Below, piece by piece: positions 23,031-35,927 of a stretch of DNA of 64,000 nt (its first letter is position 1; each line of letters starts with the position of its first letter). Source of the DNA: Dendrolimus kikuchii (Eukaryota > Arthropoda > Insecta > Lepidoptera > Lasiocampidae). The translations under genes and the position numbers were made by a program. Location of the stretch: assembly GCA_019925095.2 (NCBI GenBank), contig CM034391.1:28494551-28558550 (forward strand). The letters are read 5' to 3'. The notes below the pieces were generated by a model, which searched no databases, was not told the origin of the DNA, and saw only the letters and a program-made list of their open reading frames with translations.

Positions 23031-23364
23031 ATTATACTGTTTCTATCCTTCACAACCCTGGTCAAGCAATTTGCAATGCGACTTCTCCGGATAGCACAAA
23101 ACGTATTCAATCTAGCCTAAGAAACATACAGTATCCAGAGATATGCCATCCATGTCTCTGGATACTGCCATCCAGAGGACGCCTTGTGCAGTCCGTCCAA
23201 AGCTGACAGGTGTAGAACGTCTGGCAAAACGTCCTGAACTGAAATATTTTAGTGCCATTACTAGCTTTGAAAAATCTTCTGGCCAACATCTTCTTTGTCT
23301 TTCTATGTCGTGTGATTACCCTTTCCATCAGAAGAAAGAGCTGACAATTTTTGTAAAGTAAAGC

Positions 23365-23480
23365 TAGACCAAGAATAGAGATGGGTGAGTTGTGTGAAGG
23401 ATGATATGATTGTGGTGTGACAGAGGCGTATATCAGAATAGAACAGTGTGGAAAGAAAGAACAATCAGCCTTTAAGATGT
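23365..23480 (+). mobile_element. LINE C-terminal remnant
   Basis: GAGTTGTGTGAAGGATGATATG matches the CVKGDM part of 44262-44445. Similar scraps lie at 12425-12545 and 21950-22010. Confidence 0.45.
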
Positions 23481-23653
23481 GATTAAAGTGATGGGCAGTT
23501 GGCCACCAGAACTCTCGTATTGATATTACACGTAATTTGCTAAGATATTTCAGTTCAATAGGCAATAGGCGGATTGCGCAACGAAAGTGCGGTCGAGGAG
23601 TTCTGCGCAGTACACAACTTAAGTGCGTGCGGTATTAATAGCACGGCGTAGTA

Positions 23654-23709
23654 GCGTTTTCCTGGTGCGGTGGGCCGCGGCGGGGTGCGGCAGCGCAGCA
23701 GGAAAACGC
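23654..23709. repeat. Inverted repeat with GC-rich loop
   Basis: GCGTTTTCCTG at 23654-23664 is exactly inverted at 23699-23709 (CAGGAAAACGC); the 34-base loop is very GC-rich. Confidence 0.85.
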
Positions 23710-24089
23710 CGCATACCTAAAGACATTAATTAATTACGCCACTAAAATAATGATGGAGTCACTGTTTTCAATTCAACATTACATGTAGAAAAATACGTGT
23801 AGTTCGAACATTAACGTAAATAATGGCTCGACTGTTGTTGACTTGTGCACGAGTGTTATTTTTGTATTTTAATTGCTCTATTTTTTTATTACAATATTCT
23901 GTTTCGCATACATATAAATACCACAGCTATAACTGCACATATTCTACTCATTTCATAACACTAGTAGTCGCCTAGTGGTCGAAATTCGACCATGATAATT
24001 ACTTTAAATTATAAGTTTGAACATTATTAAGGTTCTGTTGTCAAAGACTATACTTCTATAATCACAGATTTCGCCAAGGCAACAATAAA

Positions 24090-24496
24090 CATACATACAT
24101 ACATAACTTCAGGCCAGTTCCCTTGCGGGGTAGGCACGAACAACAGAGCTCCATTCAGGCCCATTCTTACACACCTCACTTGCTTCTTTGACATTCATAA
24201 CTCTTGTCATGCACACTCGTCTGTTCTTAAGGCTCCTGACATCACCCTCCGCTAGTGCACGATCAATTTGATCATGGAAGGTGTGTCGTGGCCTTCCACG
24301 ACTTCTGCATCCATCCAATTTTGCATTGTATATCTGTTTAGTCATTCTTTCATCATGCATTCTTTCCTTACCTTCACCCCGACACTCTCTTTCAGAGCAA
24401 CTCTCTTTCTTACTTCGGTATTACGAACGCGGTCCGCGAGCGTCACTCCGCAGATTTTGCGCAGTGCTCGCATCTCGACCGCGTTTACTCTACCTA
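24090..24496 (-). mobile_element. RTE-1 tail
   Basis: Minus copy, long form around the GRP motif, WFGHVER part missing. Confidence 0.84.
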
Positions 24497-24499
24497 ACT

Positions 24500-25443
24500 A
24501 ACTACTAACAATAAACAAAAGAGTATATATATACGTGTGTGTGTAATGTTTTTTTTATTAATTTGATGTATCTTTTATACATAATTTGTTTTGTCACAGA
24601 CAGAATTGGTCACATCCTCAGGCGAGCTTCAATCAAAACATATTTCGAGCCGCAGAAAAAAAGATTACCCAATTTCTGAGACCTGTGAAATGCAATATTC
24701 CACTCCAGGATGCAGGGGTCTACAAGCTTGATTGTGAGTGTGGATTGTCATACAATGGGCAAACAAAGAGGAGCATAAAAACACGAGTAAACGAACACAT
24801 TGCTGACATGAAACACACAAGGTCTACGAAGTCTGCGATCAGTGAACACACGCTGGATAAACCCAACCACTACATCAGATTCGATAACCCACAAATCCTC
24901 GAAATAAAAAAAAAACACCCAAATTTCAATAGAGAAGACGGTTGGCAAGTACCACCTGTTTGGGATCCAATCATCAAAACTATTAAGACCCAAACCCAGC
25001 AAAAACCAGCTGCCAGACCTCAAGACACTGTGAGCTCTTTCTGCGTACAACGGAACACAAACCAACTTGACTGATAATTACTTTTATTTTTTTCCTTCCA
25101 CCCATTTTAATATTATATAAAATTATTAGAGCTAGGCGTGTTTGCTGAAGAGTTTCTTGCGCCGCTTCTTCTCTTCAAGCCATAACATGTTGCGAAGCGG
25201 TAGTAAATTAGATTAGGCTTCCATAGAGTAAATAATAACCATAAACAAAATTAAAATTAACAAGTTGGCGGTAGGCTAAATAAAACTTTAACAATACTTG
25301 TTGACACTTGACATCTTTGTCTTCCGTGATCACGGCCACTGAAAAGTGGCCGAAGCGTCGGAAAAACCAAAATCAAATAAAATTACAGCGCTTAAAACCG
25401 TTAAAACGTAGTTTTATTATGTATAAAAGTCGCGAAAACTTAA
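24500..25443 (+). mobile_element. Penelope-like element, 5'-truncated, with 3' repeat
   Basis: Carries the endonuclease end of a Penelope-like retroelement (frame 24586-25074), then a 3' region (about 25110-25443) shared with 9481-9868 and 43343-43547. This contains the hairpin GGCCACT-GAAA-AGTGGCC and ends with the inverted-repeat arm ending in GTAGTTTTATT and then a TCGCGAAAACTTAA end. The reverse transcriptase is missing. The left boundary is uncertain. Confidence 0.65.
24586..25074 (+). CDS. GIY-YIG endonuclease domain of a Penelope-like element (partial)
   Basis: A 162-residue open frame ending in TGA TAA. The GIY-YIG pattern is clear: GVY (residues 44-46) after a short lead, a Cys pair CEC (50-52), YNGQT (56-60), then RSIKTRVNEH (62-71) with the expected basic residues, and SEH (86-88). 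In Penelope-like elements this nuclease sits C-terminal to a telomerase-related reverse transcriptase and nicks the target DNA. Here only the nuclease end remains. The frame is intact, but without the polymerase it is not an autonomous element, and the start ATG is arbitrary because the true protein began upstream. It lies in the same orientation as its 3' repeat. Confidence 0.8.
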   Translation: MFCHRQNWSHPQASFNQNIFRAAEKKITQFLRPVKCNIPLQDAGVYKLDCECGLSYNGQTKRSIKTRVNEHIADMKHTRSTKSAISEHTLDKPNHYIRFDNPQILEIKKKHPNFNREDGWQVPPVWDPIIKTIKTQTQQKPAARPQDTVSSFCVQRNTNQLD

Positions 25444-26086
25444 GAAAAAAAATCTTTCAGTGTTGAATAGTACATTTATCGAGGAAGGCTATACTTAGGC
25501 TACATTACATTTTAAAAAAAATAGGGTTCCATACTAAAAGTACAGTAATGAAACCCAAGGTGTAAAAAAATGACCCGAAAAAATCCTTACACGGCGTGCG
25601 CTGCGCAAACTATTGATTATAGAACAAAACAATATACTACCACTTTGCAGAACATATAATTGTCTACAAAAAATATCGCATAACCATATGTCTAACTATT
25701 GTAGTTATCTCACAATAAGTGTTTTCTTTTATTTTTTTAAATAATTAAAATGCCGTCGCGTCAAAAACTCTTTATTTTGTATCTTGGTATTAATCCTTAT
25801 CAAAATAAATTACTCCATATTCAAGACGAATTCAATAGCTTTCTAGAACTTTTTGAATTATAAAATTCGGACGTTTCATTCAAAAGATATCGCTATATTT
25901 AAAATGTAAGTATTAGTGTTGTAGCCAAAAATACTACGCGCTAATCTCAGGAACTGCTAGTCTGATTTGAAAAATTCTTTCAGTGTTGGATAGCCCATTT
26001 ATCGAGGAAGGCTATATATCATTACGCTAAGACCAATAGGAGCGGAGCAGCAATGAAAAATGTTTCAAAATCGCGGGCACAGCTAG
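25444..26086 (+). mobile_element. Helitron, longer form, 5' truncated
   Basis: Ends GGGCACAGCTAG before T. Its interior matches the minus-strand copy at 40603-41272 over more than 500 bp. Its left side abuts the Penelope-like end at 25443. No helicase frame. Confidence 0.75.
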
Positions 26087-26521
26087 TGTTGATATTCGTT
26101 TTAGAGTCCCGAAGTGATTTTGATTCTTGACAGAAACTGCCGAAACCACATGAATGAACTTTGACAGGAAAGTGTATCCAATCTCCACATTTCGCGCCAC
26201 GCAACGGTGCGGTAAAACCGCAATACAATTGATAGTTACTATAGTGACCGCTGTACATATGTATGTATACGTAGGTTTGAAAAAATTGTTTTGGAACTCC
26301 TTCTCTTTGAAAATCAGACAAGTACATTCAAACACTTGTTCACTGCCACACCATCGCTTATCCATTAAACAAAATTTGTTGCAGTAAATAGAATTATATT
26401 ATTGTTCACACGTAGGTATATATATGTAATTTATATTATTATAATCCATTTAATTATGTATAGGTATGATTGAATTACTTTTAAGGTAGTTAAACCACCA
26501 AATATTATTTAATGCTACTTG

Positions 26522-26748
26522 TAATGAATGACTAAACAGATATACAATGCAGAAGTCGTGGAAGGCCACGACACACCTTCCATGTTCAAATTGATCGTGT
26601 ACTAGCAGAAGGTGATGTCAGGAGCCTCAAGAACAGACGAGCGTGCATGACAAGAGTTATGAATGTCAAGGAAGCGAGTGAGGTGTGTAAGAATAAGCCT
26701 GAATGGCGCTCTGTTGTTCGTACTTACCCCGCAAGGGAACTGGCGTGA
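26522..26748 (+). mobile_element. RTE-1 tail
   Basis: 16-bp-deletion form; stops at GGAACTGGCGTG without the (TATG)n run. Confidence 0.83.
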
Positions 26749-27294
26749 CAAATGTACATACAATTTCTTATATTAACCATTCTCTCAACCCCATACGTCA
26801 TTTGACATCCTTATCTCGTTCCCAACCATGACCCAAGAGACCCAACATGTACATATTTTAATACGTAGGGTAAACCAACTTAATTCTTCATCAAAGTTCA
26901 TTTGAATAAGATTTCATTCACGTATCAAATTGTACGGATGAAACTTCCACGTGCGAGTACGACTCCCACAAGGCCACTTGCTTTCAATAATTGGAATATA
27001 AATATTTAGCACCTGCACTTGAACTGATCTCACCCAAGTAGGTATTTATGTTAGAAGTGGCGCAACGGCCGCAATCGTCCGATGGGATGTTATGACGGCG
27101 CGGGCGCCATGTCAGCGGAACCCTCGCCTCCGCACGGGTAAGAGTGCAACGAGTGTCTCGCTAGCAACTGTTGCACTGCTCTAGCGGCTTCTGACCAACG
27201 TATTGTTGTACGCGAATCGCAAGCAGGAATAAGTTTATAAATTCTCGGGATCTGAACATTGCGGTAGGTATCTCGAATAGATGAGCAGTTATTA

Positions 27295-27741
27295 CATACA
27301 TACATACATACATAACTTGACGCCAGTTCCCTTGCGGGGTAGGCACGAACAACAGAGCGCCATTCAGGCTTATTCTTACACACCTCACTTGCTTCTTTGA
27401 CATTCATAACTCTTGTCATGCTCGTTCGTCTGTTCTTAAGGCTCCTGACATCACCTTCGGCTAGTACACGATCAATTTGATCATGGAAGGTGTGTCGTGG
27501 CCTTCCACGACTTCTGCATTGTATATCTGTTTAGTCATTCTTTCCACATGCCCGAACCACCGGAGCATTCCTTTCCTTACCTTCACCCCGACACTCTCTT
27601 CCGACCAACTCTCTTTCTTACTTCGGTATTACGAACGCGGTCCGCGAGCGTCACTCCGCAGATTTTGCGCAGTGCTCGCATCTCGACCGCGTTTACTCTA
27701 CTTTCATGCTCTCTCTTCCATACCCAATTCTCGCATCCATA
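27295..27741 (-). mobile_element. RTE-1 tail
   Basis: 16-bp-deletion form; retains CGGTGGTTCGGGCATGTG (WFGHV) but lacks the MHDERM codons. Confidence 0.84.
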
Positions 27742-28035
27742 ACGTTTATAAACTATAATAATATCAAATTGCATGACAAAACTCAGTTTCATAACTTTTC
27801 AAACAATGCCCATAAATTACCGCTTTTAATACTGTTTTGTCTGATAGTTTGTAAATGTTGAAATTTAGGATGAACATAGACAGGCCAGAGGGACACTGAA
27901 GGTAAACGTAGATCAGGTAAGTTCTGCACATGATACCAAGGCCATCATATGGCACTAGCATCATGTACAAGCTCCGCCTGGCTCACTTCATAATCATGTA
28001 ATTTTTATTTTGTTCTAACCTCGTACATATATTTT

Positions 28036-28275
28036 TACATACATACATAACTTCACGCCAGTTCCCTTGCGGGGTAGGCACGAACAACATTCTTACACAC
28101 CTCACTTGCTTCTTTGACATTCATAACTCTTGTCATGCACGCTCGTCTGTTCTTAAGGCTCCTGACATCATCTTCTGCTAGTACACGATCAATTTGATCA
28201 TAGAAGGTGTGTCGTGGCCTTCCACGACTTCTGCATCCATCCACTTTTGCATTGTATATCTGTTTATTCATTCTT
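28036..28275 (-). mobile_element. RTE-1 tail
   Basis: Long form with a deletion of the GPKWRS codons. Confidence 0.83.
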
Positions 28276-29865
28276 TATTTTTAATTGCTTTAATAGTGGA
28301 ATATTTCAAATTTCACAATAATGAAAAATACTGTTTTGTAAATGCATCGGTTTGAGTGGGTATTTGGCACAAGAGTACGTGATCGGAGGCCCGCGTCGGC
28401 GCCGAGGCTGATAAGTGGTGTCGCATACGTGTGGAAAGCGCAGCGAGAGCGCACACCGGCCGAAGGAGGCGCACGCGCCGGCACGATCACAGCTTGCGCC
28501 ATCACTCCGGCCGATTCCCGAAACTCAACAGCGTGTATGTAACAACGAGGTACAACATTCATTGCCCAAACACCATGACACCAAAACTGAAACCATCTAG
28601 AAGAACACACGACGACTCCACCCCAATTGGATAGGTGAGGCGTGTTGCTCGAGAGTATCTTGCGCTGTTTATTCTGTGCAAAACAGCAATTAGATAATGC
28701 AGGCCTCCACAGTGACACCGGCGGTCCCCTCCTGATTGATGAAGTGGGCCACTCTGCCAACGGGGTGGCACAGTATTGCCGAGTGTAGGGGCATCACGGT
28801 GCAGTAACTTTGTTCTAGGTTCAGGGGCGCAGGTTTTGCTTTAGTGAGTAGTCGACAGAAGTAATTGTGATTCTGTTTGAAGCGAGGGTGGAGAACCGGT
28901 CACTGAGAGTCCCACACCCTCGATGCCTGCTTCTGCCTGCAATTGGCCCTTCCCCCGAAGGGCCCGAGGATGATGTCTAAAGACACTCCCTTGCATTATC
29001 AAAAATAAAGGCCTCAACAGCGGTCAAGCCGTATACTTGTGGCTCTGTCATAAAGCAATGGATGAAAAAACGAGGGTTTTGATAGGCTTGGGTGGTCATA
29101 GCATTCCTTAGGGAATCTTCAACCGGGTTTCCCTTCGTAAAACAAAAAACAGGACACCTGGAGCATTCCACTCGGGCTTCATCTCACTCAATCAATTCTC
29201 TCACTCAATTCAATCATCACACAAGGTAACAATCCAGCTGAAACAAAGTCCCCTAAGTAGTTCGAGACGAGGCTGCGAGGTCTTTTGACTATGGAGGTGA
29301 CATCATAAATTCGAGTCCCTATGAGAAATATCTAGAAGCAACTAGTGCATCGCACATATTCACGGATCGTACACGCTTTGCACCGATTTCACGGTCCGTA
29401 AATGTTGAACGCGGCCTACTTAGAGACAAAAGCCTTCGAGCCTGAGCCGTCTCGTATATTTTGTAGTGTTTACAGGCATAATATAAAACATATTTGCGTT
29501 TGGATTAAAACGAGAAGGAACTAACGGATTGATCAAATAGTGATTTTATTGTTTCGACACGGTTGTGCTATTTTCACAAAAAAACGGACCCATGCGATCG
29601 CGTGCAAACAGCGAGTCTGTTGACACGCCACACAAGGGCGCAGGCGCAGCGAACAGCCAGCTCGAGGGCCGTTTGCCCAAGGACTTAGGGTCGGCCATAA
29701 ACAAGATTAATCCGGCCGCGGAGGATATCCTCGAGCCCATGCGTTTGCGTTGTTTGCGCCCGCGGTTTGTTGACACGACCGCTGATACACGAGTCAGCGA
29801 ATATCCGTACAATGGGGTTCGAAGCGAACACCATCATTGACAGGAATATGTCGTAAGAGACTGTG

Positions 29866-30085
29866 ACTGTCGACTGGATGGCTACCACCCCTGGTCTAGA
29901 GTATGTCGCCATAACAACCTTGATTTGTGTTCCGGAATTAGTGACCAGGTTCCAGTCTCCCTTAAGAGAGCAGCAGCGCATTTGTATCACCTTTGGTCTT
30001 GCAAATGTCCATAGGCGATGGTAACCGCTTTCCATCAAGTGGGCCGTCTGCCTGTCTGCTGAACTCGTGCAATCACAAAATAAAA
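29866..30085 (+). repeat. SINE-1, 5' truncated
   Basis: Begins at GACTGGATGGCTACCACCCC and runs to the GAACTCGTGCAAT tail. Confidence 0.8.
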
Positions 30086-30109
30086 CACTACTAATTATTG
30101 ATTGATTAA

Positions 30110-30290
30110 TTGATCGTGTACTAGCGGAGGGTGATGTCAAGAGCCTTAAGAACAGACGAGTGTGCATGACAAGAGTTATGAATGTCAAAGAAGCAAGTGA
30201 GGTGTGTAAGAATGGGCCTAAATGGCGCTCTGTTGTTCGTGCCTACCCCGCAAGGGAACTGGCGTGAAGTTATGTATGTATGTATGTAAT
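30110..30290 (+). mobile_element. RTE-1 tail, short
   Basis: Begins at TTGATCGTGTACTAGCGG; lies directly behind a SINE-1 in the same orientation. Confidence 0.83.
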
Positions 30291-31124
30291 TATTTTAAAT
30301 ATGACGTTATGGCTGACACATCCCATAGAACGTAACCTGTAGCAATATCAGATACGTGACTTATGAATTATAATAAATTGATACTTCTCAATGTTTCAAA
30401 GTGACATTGTATTATTATTAAAAACACGATGTTATTCTAATTTACGTAACTTTCATATAACATTTTATTACTTACCTGACTTCTTAAGTTACGCACTAAG
30501 GGCATTGAAATGATATGTAAAAATCGTATTAATCGATTGAAATAGAAAATAGAGTAGTAGTAGTAATTAAGAATGTAATCAAGAATCAAATCGGCTGATT
30601 TTGAAAAAAATGCTTATACTGCATTATTACAACAACGTATAGTGTAGCTTGTAAAGATCAATTTCTGTGAAATAATATTACGCGTAAAACTAAGGTAAAG
30701 GGTTGAATTTTAACATATTACTCTATATTAGGCCGGTCATTTGACCGCAACTAATTTTATGCAATATTAAAAACCGTAAATCAATGTGAATTCTATCGAT
30801 CCCAGGGACTACGACGTGGTAACCACACTGTACCTAAACACCATAAACGAATCAATTGTTCAAACCATTGTTGTTGTAAATTTCCGCATATGAGTGTATT
30901 TTTAACAACCGACCATTGCCTCGAGAGAAGTCAAGGCACAAGCCATGAATAGGTATTTAAAAATATGAATCGCTTTATTTACTAATTTAAAAAAACTTGA
31001 GAGGTGTCAAGGGACACCTGGATGGAACGAAGTTCCTTTCGATTAATTAGTGAAGGAATTGTAATTTTTTTTTTTTTTAAGTTATAATAATATTTTTTTT
31101 ATTATTAACAAATATAATGTTATA

Positions 31125-31378
31125 TAAATAAATAAATAAATAAATAATCGGCAGACAAACACACACATTGTATATCCCCAAATTAAGCAAGTTACGCTTG
31201 TGTTATGGGTAATATACAACGGACTACTCTGGGGCCGAACCCAGACACCCAGACCATAGTAAATAACGGAGAAAATACGTTTCCGAAATTTACTATACCA
31301 GGAATCGAACCCGGAGCCTCTGCGTAGCAGTGAGGTAGGCCGGCAAAGGCTTAGCCCGCTCAACCACAGAGGCCGTCA
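31125..31378 (-). repeat. SINE-2
   Basis: Complete minus copy with (AAAT)n tail at 31126-31146. Confidence 0.87.
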
Positions 31379-31412
31379 TCATCAAACTTATTATTAACAA
31401 ATATAACAAATT

Positions 31413-31466
31413 AAGTTGTCTCTCTCTCTCTCTCTATAAGAGAGAGAGAGACAGACAGACAGATAG
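31413..31466. repeat. Inverted (TC)n / (GA)n microsatellite
   Basis: CTCTCTCTCTCTCT, then ATA, then AGAGAGAGAGAG and (GACA)n, forming a perfect hairpin. Confidence 0.9.
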
Positions 31467-31617
31467 AGAAACATGCGACGCCGCACAGCTTACAATAGCT
31501 TACTATAGCAAAAAGTGTCGTGACAACTTTTCGTAAGAATTTTTTCCGTCTAGCCCCCTTTCACAACGCGCGATAAGGAACTTCGTTCCAAAAATTTAAT
31601 TAAGATGGGATCATATG

Positions 31618-31735
31618 GGAGCGTACCCAGAAGGCTGGCTGCATTGCCGCGCTGTATGGCGATGCTTATTCGTCGAGCTAAATATCAGCCAGCCTTCTTT
31701 CTGATGACGAGTGGCTTCGAAGAGGTTCTTGCAAA
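31618..31735 (-). mobile_element. Same LINE-tail family, minus fragment
   Basis: On the minus strand, GCCATACAGCGCGGCAATGC matches the AIQRGN codons; another scrap (IQRGNVANLLGTF) lies at 32030-32092. Confidence 0.5.
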
Positions 31736-32092
31736 TTTCTTTGCCGATGCACCCCACGGACCTAATGTTTCATCTTAATCTAATGACCTCCTAATCCTTG
31801 CCCGTAGGTTTCCGTCCGACATTTCTTCACAAAAATTGATTGTAGCTAATACAAATTTAATTTTTCAGAATGAGTCGATTCGATTATTAATCGCGGTAAA
31901 GACGACACCTTCTGCTCATTGGGTTGTAATTAATATCATAAGTGAAAGGTAGTTACAATAATTATAAACTATACAATATAAAAACTAAAATTAAATAATA
32001 AAGAGGAAAATATCTAAAGATAAGTTATTGGTCCCAAACCACTGTCACTTATCAGAAACGTCCCCAGAAGGTTGGCGACGTTGCCACGTTGT

Positions 32093-32838
32093 ATACATAC
32101 ATACATACATTCATACATACACGTACACACACACACAACTTCACGCCAGTTCCCTTGCGGGGTAGGCACGAACAACAGAGCGCCATTTAGGCCCATTCTT
32201 ACACACCTCACTTGCTTCTTTGACATTCATAGCTCTTGTCATGCACGCTCGTCTGTTCTTAAGACTTCTGACATCACACTTCGCTAGTACACGATCAATT
32301 TGATCATGGAAGGTGTGTCGTGGCCTTCCACAACTTCCACATGCCCGAACCAAAGGAGCATTCCTTTCCTTACCTTCACCCCGACACTCTCTTTCAGACC
32401 AACTCTCTCTCTTACTTCGGTATTACGAACGCGGTCCGCGAGCGTCACTCCGCAGATTTTGCGCAGTGCTCGCATCTCGACCGCGTTTACTCTACTTTCA
32501 TGCTCTCTCTTCCATACCCAACTCTCGCTTCCATACGTGAGCGTAGGTACCAGCACCGCGTTGTGTATGGCAAGCTGGGCCTTCTGGCTGAGGTTCTTAG
32601 CGCCTAGAAGTTTACCTAACGCTCCATTCACACTATTCCCCAGATTCACTCTTCTTTCTATATCAGCGCTGTACCTTCCATCCCTGCTAAAAGCACATCC
32701 AAGATATACAAACTCATTCACTTGCTCCAGCATAACATCATCGACCATTATCCTTGCATTCGTTCTGGTTTCTTCTCTTTCAAACACCATAACCTTTGTT
32801 TGTTTGTTAACTTGTAGGTTAACGTTGTATAGCAATGC
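32093..32838 (-). mobile_element. RTE-1 non-LTR retrotransposon, longest 3' fragment
   Basis: On the minus strand it encodes the C-terminal end of an RTE-type reverse transcriptase protein and ends in a (TATG)n-type tail (32093-32120). A deletion removes the WFGHVERM..GRP part. All other RTE-1 copies are shorter, 5'-truncated versions. Confidence 0.85.
32284..32835 (-). pseudogene. RTE-type reverse transcriptase C-terminus (decayed)
   Basis: A 183-residue open frame shows the signature of this class: EFVYLGCAFSRDGRYSADIE, then RRVNLGNSVNGALGKLLGA, AIHNAVLVPTLTYGSESWVW, NAVEMRALRKICGVTLADR and SVGVKVRKGMLLWFGHVE. This is the thumb and C-terminal part of the polymerase of RTE/BovB-like LINEs; the catalytic FADD part is upstream and absent. 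The frame ends early because of a deletion after WFGHVE, so it is a pseudogene. Confidence 0.85.
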
Positions 32839-33349
32839 TTAATCGCGGTAAATGATTTTTCAAAAATGTAATGGTTTAGCTTTCAATAAAATCGGCCCCA
32901 AGACGCTTTTCAGTATTTTTCGGATTTAGACACAGCCATTAGACACGCCCATTTCAAAATGTTACTGCATATAGATACATACCCGATTATGCATACATAG
33001 CAACAATTATTCAACGTGTTTTATTGAAGAGTAAATTGGAGGTGTGGAATACGTGGCTCGACTTTCAAAGACATAAAATACGAGCGCAATATGTTAATTA
33101 CAAATGAAACACGCCTCGTGTTCCAAATGATGAACGTGTTTTTTAGCGAGGAGCGTCGCGTCGGCAGGTAGTGTAATGGGCCGGAACAGCGGAGTGGTGT
33201 AAACAACGGGTCGCGACGCTCATAGTGACATGGGAGCGGTGCGGTAGGGCTGCCACCTCGGCGCTTTCCGAGCTACGTCTTGTACTCACGAGAAACAACA
33301 CCTAGCTCTCATTTTTACTAAATCACTGCTATTACCAAATCTAGCGCTT

Positions 33350-33765
33350 TTTCTATACTTGACAAATATGTCTTTCAAGACCACGGGCCATAAAAATGAC
33401 CCGGACTTTTGGGGGGCTTGCGTGGGGCCATGGGAAGGCCAACACGTAGAGGCCCCTTGACAAATTTAATGTAAATGTGGCGTGACACTGACCGGCGATT
33501 ATCGCTGTCCACACCATATAGTAATGCACCCAAGGACAAGCCCCGGCCAGTGTAGGACTATTGTGGGAAATGAGGACAAAAAGTACCGGGCTATTGTGGT
33601 GAACTGCTAATGGTACTAGGGGTCTGGGAATATGGGGACTATGGCGTCTGCCCGTCGCAATGTTCAGGGAACATGGAAAAATGGGCAGACGGTGACTCGC
33701 CACTCCCTGCATGGGCCCCAAAAAATGCCATAAAGACAGGGGCAACATGGGTCACAAATATGTAA
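33350..33765. repeat. Unassigned sequence, possibly repeat-derived
   Basis: Complex, G-rich sequence with a 131-codon minus frame that resembles nothing I know. It contrasts with the AT-rich flanks, so I suspect a retroelement fragment. Confidence 0.3.
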
Positions 33766-34111
33766 TTATTTTTTATTTTTTATTTTATGGCTTGGCAGCT
33801 AGGCCTTTAAGCCAGATCTTAGATTCAATGTAGTTTCTTCGTTTTCTTAAACCTACGTGTAGCACAGCTGAACTGTAGGTTATCAGCTAGTGCCATTCAT
33901 TCACCGGAGTTCTTATGACGACTCAAAAGGCCACATTTGACTTTACAGTTCACATTTCTCACAAAACACATAATTACTACTCAAAAACTATCAATATCCT
34001 ACAACTATTGTTCATTTTAGACATTTTTAGAAAATAAAACATCACTGCACAACATCTACTTTTAGTTCGCGCCAAAAACTTGACAAATATGTAATTAAGT
34101 ACCGACAATAT

Positions 34112-35597
34112 TAGGGATGGGCCGAATGTGATTTGTATCCAATAAGAACTTCGACCGAACATTCGGTTAGAACAAAAAATCCAGCCGAAATTCGGCCGAA
34201 TATCTTTTTAAACCTTTGATTGAAAATAAAACACCATTTCATAATTCTAAATTCTTAATGTATAATTAGTAAAAAAGTGATTTCAATCAATTTTTTTTAA
34301 TTCAAGTTTCGCATTATAAATAAGCAGTTATGTATTAAACTATTCGAAATTCTCACCTAAATCATAACCAATTTTAAATGTATGTAAATGTATACTAAAT
34401 GCATATATATATATATACACACACACACATATATATATATACATATAGATATGTGTGTGTGTGTGTGTGTCTATTATAAATTATGTTTATTATTCGAAAT
34501 ATGTACAGTAATCATATATATTGTTCATAAGTATATAAATAATATAAGTAGTATATAAATAATAAAATTAACTTTGTACTCGTAAACCCACTACACGCAC
34601 TAGAAGAAAAATGTTCCTAAGTCCCCAGAATACAGAATTCTCGTTCTGTAGACAATTCAAGTTTTATGTTTATCAAGCCGCTACATTAACAATTTTAGAA
34701 CTACCTCCAATTTTTTGTTGTAATTTTTATTTGTAATGTAGAACATTTAATTTGTTATAAAATTTAGTTATTACGTCACTGGAAGCAACTAACACCTAGG
34801 ATAAAGGCTCGGCCTAGTCTAGGTGTTAGTATCTAGTCTTAAATTTAAGGCAAAATTTGTTATATTTTTGCTGACAATAAAATTCTTTTATTATTTTATT
34901 ATTATTATAGTTATATTACTTACTGATGATGTATATTAGAAGAATAATAAGTTTATTTCATTTTTGTTTTAATTTGACGTCTATTTAATTAGGCATAGAT
35001 TTATAAGACTCTTCAATTAAGAGGAACTAATTTATTTTCATGTTTTTTTATCACATTGCAAGTTAAGGTTATAAAGGCCTAATTTTATTTTACGATTATG
35101 ATAGACATGGGTTCTATTTTTTTTTATATTATTATTAACATATCTACGGACTCGAGTTCCGTACCTTTTTTTACTACTTAATTTCTATGAAAAATTTAAG
35201 AGTCCATACACGCTTATTGTTTATTTTTGTTAGTGTGTGACATTAATTTAGTGATTTATATGTTATGGTGTACCTTAAGATTAACTTATTATATTAATTT
35301 ATCCTATTTTTAATACTAAACTTATACTAATGTAGAGTGTATCTGTTATATGCTGGTGTTGTGAGGAAGTGCAAGTGCAGTGTTGGCCTTATATCTATAT
35401 TTATATATAGTCCTATTTAGTGCCATGTGTGTTGGTTTTTTCTTGGGGTTCTATTAATTTCATTCAAAATTGTGCATGTAAGTATTTTACTTACATCTTG
35501 CGCCGTATGTTCGGCATATAAACGAAATTTCGGCTGAATGCGGAAATTCGGTTCACGATGCCGAATATCGTTCAAACCGAATTTCAGCCCGTCCCTA
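34112..35597. mobile_element. hAT-type DNA transposon, second copy, 1486 bp
   Basis: Starts TAGGGATGGGCCGAAT and ends with the inverse carrying a few changes (GCCCGTCCCTA). Flanks GACAATAT and GACAAGAT are an 8-bp duplication with one mismatch. The interior is AT-rich, without transposase, and carries a composite TA/CA/TA/GT microsatellite (34407-34471). Confidence 0.8.
34407..34471. repeat. Composite TA/CA/TA/GT microsatellite
   Basis: (TA)n (CA)n (TA)n then (GT)n, able to fold back on itself; inside the second hAT element. Confidence 0.9.
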
Positions 35598-35599
35598 GA

Positions 35600-35695
35600 C
35601 AAGATATCTTGCAAAAGGTAATTGATGGTGACGTAGGCTCAATATTTAATCTATAGTCTTAGGGAATTATCGCTAAAATGCAATAAATATTGTTT
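35600..35695 (+). mobile_element. Same LINE-tail family, 3' scrap
   Basis: GGTGACGTAGGCTCAATATTT and CTATAGTCTTAGGGA match the end of 10800-11100; follows the second hAT element. Confidence 0.45.
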
Positions 35696-35927
35696 GCGAT
35701 TAACGCAACTCCTTCATTCATTAACTTCATTAACCTCATAACATGATGTTATTATAAATCACATTCTCCGTAAAAGTCTAATATTGTAAAACATACGACT
35801 TCTCTACAAAATTTATATTTCAATAAAAATGTATGCAGTTCCCAGTTCCCACGCAGCAGAAGTGAAACTTCAGAGAATACACTCCTAGGTAATTCTTCTG
35901 TAACATTTATTCATCTATACTAATATT

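Noticed and set aside
23107..23565. 152-codon minus-strand open frame
   Set aside because: The product resembles nothing I know, and the segment lies between retroelement pieces with a LINE remnant inside it. Probably a chance frame.
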